A DNA stretch of 13,061 nt from Sphingomonadales bacterium UBA1936 (GTDB taxonomy: Bacteria > Pseudomonadota > Alphaproteobacteria > Sphingomonadales > Sphingomonadaceae), in assembly GCA_002336985.1 (NCBI GenBank), contig DDFE01000050.1, positions 7,349 to 20,409 on the forward strand, in the 5' to 3' direction. Position 1 is the first letter of the stretch. Every line of letters begins with the position of its first letter. Position numbers and translations under genes: made by a program. The notes beneath the pieces were generated by a model. The model did no database searches, was not told where the DNA came from, and saw only the letters and a list, made by a program, of their open reading frames with translations. This document shows positions 7,288 through 13,061 of this stretch, piece after piece.

Positions 7288-7305
7288 AGCATCGCTAGCC
7301 ATGCT
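7288..7305. promoter_or_regulatory. Putative operator: 18-bp palindrome AGCATcGCTAGCcATGCT
   Basis: The 18 bases are self-complementary at 16 positions; only the sixth and thirteenth break symmetry. The site lies 62 bp upstream of the QDPR-like SDR start and about 100 bp upstream of the LLM start. Length, symmetry and position suit a dimeric repressor (TetR-, MarR- or GntR-type) that could control both directions. No regulator gene is present in the window. Confidence 0.55.
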
Positions 7306-7316
7306 GCTTATCGATT

Positions 7317-7336
7317 AGGGGGCGCTTCGATCCCCT
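7317..7336 (+). other. Small G-rich stem-loop in the 5' leader of the QDPR-like SDR gene
   Basis: AGGGG (7317-7321) pairs with CCCCT (7332-7336), extended by a G-T pair, around the loop CGCTTCGA. It ends 31 bp before the ATG at 7368. No U-tract follows, so it is not a terminator; it may stabilise the leader or be chance. Confidence 0.3.
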
Positions 7337-7367
7337 CGGCATAGGCAATGATCGTAAAGGTGAAGAG

Positions 7368-8036
7368 ATGGCTGGCGTAATTGTTACAGGTGGCTTTGGC
7401 ATACTCGGCCGTGCGGTTGCGGGAGAACTGACGGCAAGGGGCTATGCCGTTGCAGCCGTCGATATGGCCCCGGCGCCTGCCGATATCGATGTTGCGGTGG
7501 CTGTCGGCGGGATCGACCTGGGCGATGAAGCTGCTGTGGCAGCGGCCTATAAAGACATTGCGTCGCGGCTCGGTGGCATTTCGGGCCTGGTCAATGTCGC
7601 AGGCGGATTCCTGTGGGAAACAGTGTCCGGCGGCGAAGTGGCGAGCTGGGACCGCATGTACCAATTGAATGTGCGGACCGCATTCCTCTCCAGTCGCGCG
7701 GCACTCGATTATCTTGGTGAGGGCGGGGCGATCGTGAATGTGGGGGCCGCGGCGGCGCTTTCGCCTGCTTCGGGCATGGCGCCTTATACGGCATCGAAGC
7801 TGGGCGTTCACGCGCTGACCGAAAGCCTGGCGAGCGAGCTGCGCGACAAGGGGATCAGGGTCAATGCGGTCCTTCCCACGATCCTCGATACGCCCGCCAA
7901 TCGCGCCGACATGCCCGATGCCGATCGGAGCGGCTGGGTCCTTCCACAGGCGGCGGCCCGCGTGATCGCTTTCCTGCTGTCCGATGAATCGGCGAGCATA
8001 ACCGGAGCAAAAATCCCGCTGTCCCTGCGCGGCTGA
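7368..8036 (+). CDS. SDR with quinonoid dihydropteridine reductase-like features, Ser-less active site
   Basis: A short SDR of 222 aa, first gene of the second plus-strand run, with AAGG (7357-7360) 7 bp before the ATG. The Rossmann motif is TGGFGILG (7-14), and D32 after beta-2 (AAVDMAP) suggests NAD(H). NNAG is replaced by NVAG (76-79). Tyr140 and Lys144 (PYTASK) are present, but the residue 13 before the Tyr, where catalytic Ser sits, is Ala127 (VNVGAAAA). Ser-to-Ala with YxxxK, short length, and the segment VLPTILDTPANRADMPDAD all resemble vertebrate quinonoid dihydropteridine reductase and related bacterial SDRs. It may reduce a pterin-, quinonoid- or flavin-like compound, though bacterial relatives are mostly uncharacterised. 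The family is secure; the dihydropteridine link rests on motif memory. Confidence 0.88.
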   Translation: MAGVIVTGGFGILGRAVAGELTARGYAVAAVDMAPAPADIDVAVAVGGIDLGDEAAVAAAYKDIASRLGGISGLVNVAGGFLWETVSGGEVASWDRMYQLNVRTAFLSSRAALDYLGEGGAIVNVGAAAALSPASGMAPYTASKLGVHALTESLASELRDKGIRVNAVLPTILDTPANRADMPDADRSGWVLPQAAARVIAFLLSDESASITGAKIPLSLRG

Positions 8037-8085
8037 ACGCGATGCTGGCTTGAGACGAAGTTGATCGCCCAACGGCAATAGAGAG

Positions 8086-8098
8086 GCGCAAGCTGCGC
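8086..8098 (+). other. Inverted repeat GCGCA-AGC-TGCGC in the gap before the thiolase gene
   Basis: A perfect 5-bp inverted repeat with a 3-bp centre, 50 bp after the SDR stop. No T-tract follows, so it is not a standard terminator. It could be a protein-binding site or an mRNA hairpin. Confidence 0.3.
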
Positions 8099-8114
8099 GA
8101 TTAGATGCTGCACG

Positions 8115-8133
8115 ATCGGCGGCCGATGCCGCC
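8115..8133 (+). promoter_or_regulatory. Overlapping palindromes just upstream of the thiolase Shine-Dalgarno
   Basis: ATCGGC-G-GCCGAT (8115-8127) is a perfect 6-bp-arm palindrome. It overlaps a second perfect stem GGCGGC-CGAT-GCCGCC (8118-8133). Only one can form in RNA at a time. The second ends 4 bases before the likely AGG Shine-Dalgarno at 8138-8140 and could affect ribosome access. In this 112-bp gap (8037-8148) no clear -35/-10 pair stands out. Confidence 0.4.
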
Positions 8134-8148
8134 CTGCAGGATACATCT

Positions 8149-9347
8149 ATGCGCGAAGCCGTCATCGTTTCTACTGCCCGCACGCCGATCGGCAAAGCCT
8201 ATCGCGGTGCTTTCAACGACAGCGAGGCACCTTTGCTTTCGGGCCACGCCGTTGCCGAAGCTGTGCGGCGCGCGGGCATCGATCCGGCGCGTATCGAAGA
8301 TGTGATCATGGGCTGCGCTGCGCAGCAGGGGACACAAGGGTATAATATCGGACGCCTCAGCGCGGCGGCGGCTGGCCTGCCTGCCAGCGTCGCCGGCATG
8401 TCGGTCGACCGGCAGTGTGCATCCGGCCTGATGGCGATTGCGACGGCGGCGAAGCAGATCGTCGACGACGGTATGGAGGTTGCGGTCGGCGGCGGTGTCG
8501 AATCCATCAGCCTCACCCAGAACGCCCACAAGAACAGCTATCGCGCGGTATCGGAGGCCGTTCTCGCGAAAAGTCCGCACATGTACGTGCCGATGATCGA
8601 GACCGCCGAACTGGTGGCCGAACGCTATGGCGTGAGCCGAGAGGCACAGGATGCCTACTCGCTGCAGAGCCAGCAGCGGACTGCGGCGGCATATGCTGCA
8701 GGACGTTATGATGCCGAACTGGCACCCCTGACGACGCGCATGCTGGTTACCGACAAGGCGACGGGCACCGTCGGCGAGAAGGAAGTGACGCTGGATCGCG
8801 ATGAAGGGCCGCGCGCCGAAACCACGATCGAGGGGCTTGCCTCACTCAAGCCGGTGTGGAGCGGCGGCGCCTTGGTCGGGCAGGGGCAGTTCGTCACCGC
8901 CGGCAATGCGAGCCAGTTGTCGGACGGTGCTGCGGCCTGCGTGCTGATGGAAGCGGGTGCCGCCAGGCGCGAAGGGCTGGCGCCGCTCGGCATCTATCGC
9001 GGTATGGCGGTCGCTGGATGCCCGCCGGAGGAAATGGGCATCGGCCCGATCTATGCGGTGCCGCGCTTGCTCGAACGTCACGGCCTGAAGGTCGATGATA
9101 TCGGCCTGTGGGAACTCAACGAAGCGTTCGCGGCGCAGGTGCTGCCGTGCCGCGACCGGCTCGGCATTCCAGACGACCGGCTGAACGTCGACGGCGGCGC
9201 GATTGCGATCGGCCACCCGTTCGGCATGTCGGGTGCGCGGATGGTCGGACACGCCCTGATCGAGGGCAAGCGCCGTGGCGTGCGCTATGTCGTCGTAACC
9301 ATGTGTGTCGGTGGCGGCATGGGCGCCGCCGGCCTGTTCGAGATCGC

Positions 9348-9351
<4 letters not shown>
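8149..9351 (+). CDS. Acetyl-CoA acetyltransferase (canonical thiolase)
   Basis: A 400-aa thiolase with every catalytic element intact: nucleophile Cys90 (RQCASG), N324 of NEAF (WELNEAFAAQ), His356 (GHPFGMSG) and Cys386 (CVGGGMGAAG). The N-terminus REAVIVSTARTPIGKA is the textbook family start, and length matches degradative and biosynthetic thiolases (about 390-400). It should cleave a 3-ketoacyl-CoA with CoA to acetyl-CoA plus a shortened acyl-CoA, or run in reverse. The LPLG-type acetoacetyl-only choice versus long or bulky chain cannot be settled here; clustering with catabolic genes favours degradation. AGG at 8138-8140 lies 8 bp before the ATG. The stop overlaps the start of the RibB gene (ATGA), so the two are coupled. 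It also serves as an internal comparator for the Cys-less thiolase-like protein at 529-1686. Confidence 0.95.
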
Positions 9352-10487
<1,136 letters not shown>

Positions 10488-10542
10488 ACTTGCTATCTTA
10501 TATAGAATATGCCCTAATCGACGAAAATACGGAGGTGGAGAG
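10488..10542 (+). promoter_or_regulatory. AT-rich gap with possible promoter and a strong Shine-Dalgarno before the amidohydrolase
   Basis: This 55-bp gap contains an A/T-rich run (CTTATATAGAATAT region) unlike its surroundings. TAGAAT at 10503-10508 matches the -10 consensus at 5 of 6 positions, but no good -35 sits 17 bp upstream. Another pairing, TTGCTA (10490-10495) with CCTAAT (10513-10518) at 17 bp, is weaker at -10. GGAGG at 10531-10535 is the strongest Shine-Dalgarno in the window, 7 bp before the ATG. Confidence 0.4.
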
Positions 10543-12279
10543 ATGAGCGACATTCTTATTCGCAACGGCACGGTGGTCGACGGTACCGGCGCGCCCGCCT
10601 ATTCGGCGGACCTTCGCGTGCGTGACGGCCTTATCGCTGAAATCGGCAAGGGGCTCGATTCGAATGGCGAACGGATCGTCGATGCGACGGACTGCATCAT
10701 CACTCCGGGCTTTATCGAGGCGCACACGCACATGGACGCTGTCATGTGGTGGCAGCCGAGCATGGATCCGCTGCCCGGTTTCGGCGTGACGACCGCTGTG
10801 ATCGGCAATTGCGGCTTTACGGCCGCGCCCGTTTCCAATGATCCCGAAGTGCGGATGGAAATGGTCAAGATCTTCACCTTCTTCGAAGAAGTGCCGATCC
10901 AGCCATTCCTCGACCGCTTGCCCTGGGACTGGAGCAGCTGGTCCGAATACAAGGACTCGGTCGACAAGAACGCGCGCACCGCGTGCAACATCGCCGGCTA
11001 CGTAGGCCATATCGCGATCAGGCTCGCAGCGATGGGCATGGACGCCTGGAATCGCGCCGCGACACCGGAAGAAATCAAGAAGATGTGTGCGATGCTGGAG
11101 GATGGCCTCCAGGCAGGCGCGCTCGGCATGTCGTCGAATCTGCTTGATGACGACAGTCAGGGCCGTCCGATCCCGAGCAAGGTCGCCGACGACGCCGAAT
11201 GGTCGGCCCTGTTCGGCGTTCTGGCCCGCTACAAGGGATCGCAGCTGCAGGTCATTCTGGACACGTTCTTCCACCTCGAAGCACCGGAACAGATGGAACG
11301 GCTAGGTCGCCTTGCCCGTGGCACAGGCGTGCGGGTCCAGCTGGCCGGAGCGGGCGCGCTGCTCCGCTTTCAGGACGAGATTCGCGAAAAGACCTGGGCG
11401 ATCACCCAGCGCCAAAAGACCGAGGATCTCGATTTCTGGCCGAGTTTCGGTCACGTCCCGCCGACGACGGCGCTCAATTTCTTCTCGTCGTCGTCTTTCG
11501 CGCAGGCGAACGAATATGTCTGGCACGAAGTCGTGCAGGCGCCGACCGCAGAAGCGAAGCTGGCGTTGTTGAAGGATGAGGATTTCCGCGCCCGCGCCCG
11601 CGACAGCTGGGACAACAAGGCCTACAAACAGTCGCTCGTCGCCAATCCGCACATGATGCTGCTGAACGACAGTGAAACCGGCGTCGGGCCGACCGGGCTC
11701 AGCCTCAAGGACTTGGCCGAGCAGCGCGGCGTCCATCCGGCGGATGCGCTGGCGGACTGGGTCATCGCCAACGGTGTCCAGTCGATCGTCAGCCGCACGC
11801 CGCATCCGATGATGCATGAAAAGACCGTCGAGATGCTGAAGGACGCAAAGACCGTCGGCGGGATTTCGGACGCGGGCGCTCATGGCCAGATGCTGTGCGG
11901 CGGCGGCGAAAGCATCCTGTTGTTCACCCAGTTCTACAAGAACAAGGAGCTGACGCTCGAAGAAGCCGTGGCGGTCATGACCGGCAAGGTTGCGGACCAT
12001 TTCAATTTCGCCGATCGCGGCGTGCTGAAGCCTGGCTATCGCGCCGACATCGCCGTGTTCAACCTGGATGAAATCCAGGAACGCCCCCTGAAGCGCGTGT
12101 TTGACGTGCCGGACGGGAAGGGCGGCAATACCTGGCGCTTCACCCGTGATGCCGCGCCGATGCGCCTGACGCTTGTCAACGGCGTGCCGACGTTCGAGAA
12201 CAATGCGTTCACGGGTGCATTGCCGGGGACGTTCGTCAGCCCCGCGATCGAGGTCATGCCGGAAGTCGAAGCAGCCTGA
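10543..12279 (+). CDS. Amidohydrolase family protein, N-acyl-D-amino-acid deacylase type
   Basis: A 578-aa amidohydrolase resembling D-aminoacylases, which remove acyl groups from N-acyl-D-amino acids using a metal-activated water. It opens with the beta-sandwich segment MSDILIRNGTVVDGTG, then PGFIEAHTHMD (H61, H63), GNCGF (C90, the bridging-Cys position), and SDAGAHG (D443, the catalytic Asp position). The YRADIAVFN ending closes the sandwich. Two zinc-ligand histidines are not in their usual context. The first region reads ILDTFFHLE (H244 may substitute), and the ISHHK region reads VQLAGAGAL (265-273) with no His. The metal site is therefore altered, and the substrate may not be an acyl-amino acid. 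At 578 aa it is longer than characterised D-aminoacylases (about 480-500), but such long relatives are frequent. I chose ATG 10543 after GGAGG; an upstream in-frame start would lie inside ribB. Confidence 0.9.
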   Translation: MSDILIRNGTVVDGTGAPAYSADLRVRDGLIAEIGKGLDSNGERIVDATDCIITPGFIEAHTHMDAVMWWQPSMDPLPGFGVTTAVIGNCGFTAAPVSNDPEVRMEMVKIFTFFEEVPIQPFLDRLPWDWSSWSEYKDSVDKNARTACNIAGYVGHIAIRLAAMGMDAWNRAATPEEIKKMCAMLEDGLQAGALGMSSNLLDDDSQGRPIPSKVADDAEWSALFGVLARYKGSQLQVILDTFFHLEAPEQMERLGRLARGTGVRVQLAGAGALLRFQDEIREKTWAITQRQKTEDLDFWPSFGHVPPTTALNFFSSSSFAQANEYVWHEVVQAPTAEAKLALLKDEDFRARARDSWDNKAYKQSLVANPHMMLLNDSETGVGPTGLSLKDLAEQRGVHPADALADWVIANGVQSIVSRTPHPMMHEKTVEMLKDAKTVGGISDAGAHGQMLCGGGESILLFTQFYKNKELTLEEAVAVMTGKVADHFNFADRGVLKPGYRADIAVFNLDEIQERPLKRVFDVPDGKGGNTWRFTRDAAPMRLTLVNGVPTFENNAFTGALPGTFVSPAIEVMPEVEAA

Positions 12280-12303
12280 CGCAGAGCAGGCAGGAGAGAA
12301 AAG

Positions 12304-13061
12304 ATGCAGGAAGCCGATCTCCCTTATCTCCAGCGCGGGCGCCGCAAGGTCGAAACCGAAAGCACCGCGCTGATCAGCTCGTCGAAGTATTTGAACGATT
12401 ACCGCATCCGCGAATGGATGGTGAACCAGTGCCTGAAGAAACAGGGCCGGGATATGCCGAGCACGTTCGGTATTCCTATGCTGATCGAGGCAGTGCGCGA
12501 AGTTCAGGACCACGACCGGATCGAGGAATTGTTCAACGAGGCGCGGCGGACGTGGCCTGAGCTCGATCGCTGGCTTGACGAGCGCTACCTCTCTCCGCTG
12601 CGGCGCGACGATATGAAGTCGTGCCCTGAAGGGTCGATCGGCGGGATCTGGTACAACCAGTTGGTTACTGCCAATCTGGAAGTGGACATCATCCCCGTAT
12701 TCCAGCCGAAGACCGGCTTCGAATATTTTTTCATGCGCGGCGTGCAGATCCACGACTTCATGCACATCCTGGCCGGGGGCGAGTTCAACGACGTGGGAGA
12801 GGTGGTCCCGTCCTACCTCAAATACGGCAATCTATTCCGCTGGTTCTCGCCGGAGTTGGCGGGATTGTTGAATGTGCAGAACACCTTCCTGACCGGCCCG
12901 ATGCTGATCCGAAACGCGCTGCACTATCCCGATATCTTCATGCGCACATGGGAACTGGCGAATTACGCGATGGAAGTCGGCAAGAATTCCGATGCGTTGT
13001 TCCTTCCCCGCTACGAAGACTGGCTGGACCTGCCGCTCGAAGAAGCGCGCCTGAAATTCGG
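12304..13061 (+). CDS. Coq4-family protein, 3' truncated by window end
   Basis: The frame gives 252 residues and continues past the window. The zinc motif HDxxH-x11-E is exact: H150, D151, H154 and E166 in IHDFMHILAGGEFNDVGE. Coq4 supports ubiquinone biosynthesis; recent work ascribes to it oxidative decarboxylation at C1 of the ring, and a cyanobacterial homologue binds a polyprenyl-type lipid. Earlier sequence features, such as FGIPMLIEAV and RTWPELDRWLDERYLSP, are helical and also fit the family. AGGAGAG at 12292-12298 precedes the ATG, and the gene follows the amidohydrolase by 24 bp, so both are likely co-transcribed. Sitting in a catabolic cluster rather than beside coq genes, it is probably a paralogue acting on a pathway intermediate, perhaps a hydrophobic aromatic or quinone acid. 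That role is inference. Confidence 0.9.
   Translation, partial: MQEADLPYLQRGRRKVETESTALISSSKYLNDYRIREWMVNQCLKKQGRDMPSTFGIPMLIEAVREVQDHDRIEELFNEARRTWPELDRWLDERYLSPLRRDDMKSCPEGSIGGIWYNQLVTANLEVDIIPVFQPKTGFEYFFMRGVQIHDFMHILAGGEFNDVGEVVPSYLKYGNLFRWFSPELAGLLNVQNTFLTGPMLIRNALHYPDIFMRTWELANYAMEVGKNSDALFLPRYEDWLDLPLEEARLKF

Larger units (their letters stand above)
7187..7367. promoter_or_regulatory. Divergent intergenic region between LLM and QDPR-like SDR genes
   Basis: The longest non-coding stretch (181 bp) separates two divergently read transcription units and must hold both promoters. It contains an 18-bp palindrome at 7288-7305, a TCAAA/TTTGA inverted repeat at 7252-7266, a G-rich hairpin at 7317-7336, and a tandem GTTGA repeat near 7221-7234. 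I could not pick a convincing -35/-10 pair by eye. Confidence 0.75.

Noticed and set aside
8118..8133. GC-rich hairpin as an intrinsic terminator after the QDPR-like SDR
   Set aside because: No T-run follows; the sequence continues CTGCAGG into the thiolase Shine-Dalgarno.
11302..12765. 487-codon open frame on the minus strand spanning the amidohydrolase and Coq4-like genes
   Set aside because: It is antisense to two genes with clear motifs, reads as Arg/His/Ala-rich sequence without recognisable domains, and is expected from high-GC codon bias.

Overview
The window is a gene-dense, GC-rich (clearly above 60% by eye, not computed) stretch of an alphaproteobacterial chromosome or large plasmid. 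The protein families suggest a sphingomonad-type (Sphingomonadales) degrader: a Coq4-domain protein, several SDRs, an LLM-family flavoprotein, a PaaK-like ligase and a Cys-less thiolase beside a DUF35 protein. The taxonomic guess is inference only. I see no mobile elements, RNA genes, CRISPR arrays or long non-coding stretches. The largest gap is 181 bp.

Layout. (1) Positions 1-5258, plus strand: a tight run of seven genes. In order they are a 5'-truncated crotonase, a thiolase-fold protein lacking every canonical thiolase catalytic residue, a DUF35 OB-fold protein with a half-lost zinc ribbon, a phenylacetate-CoA-ligase-like AMP-forming ligase, a 57-aa unknown protein, and two SDRs. Gaps are 1-3 bp or 4-bp ATGA overlaps up to the first SDR, then 25 bp to the second. 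(2) Positions 5264-7186, minus strand: an LLM flavin-dependent oxidoreductase followed by an NAD-type SDR. The SDR ends 5 bp from the end of region 1. (3) Positions 7187-7367: a divergent intergenic region with an 18-bp near-perfect palindrome, the best operator candidate. (4) Positions 7368 to the end, plus strand: a dihydropteridine-reductase-like SDR, a bona fide acetyl-CoA acetyltransferase, a RibB protein with a dead RibA-like half, a D-aminoacylase-type amidohydrolase with an altered metal site, and a Coq4-like protein cut by the window end.

How they may work together (inference). This looks like a CoA-thioester catabolic cluster for a bulky, probably cyclic, carboxylic acid such as a steroid, terpenoid or aromatic side chain. 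The ligase would make the acyl-CoA and the crotonase and SDRs would modify it. The thiolase-like/DUF35 pair resembles the Ltp2-ChsH2(DUF35) retro-aldolase of steroid side-chain degradation and could cleave a beta-hydroxyacyl-CoA. The true thiolase would finish beta-ketoacyl-CoA cleavage. The LLM enzyme could insert oxygen (hydroxylation or Baeyer-Villiger), with the cluster's own RibB raising flavin supply. The amidohydrolase and Coq4-like protein have no obvious place in a known pathway and are the main reasons to think the route is undescribed. The substrate cannot be read from the sequence.
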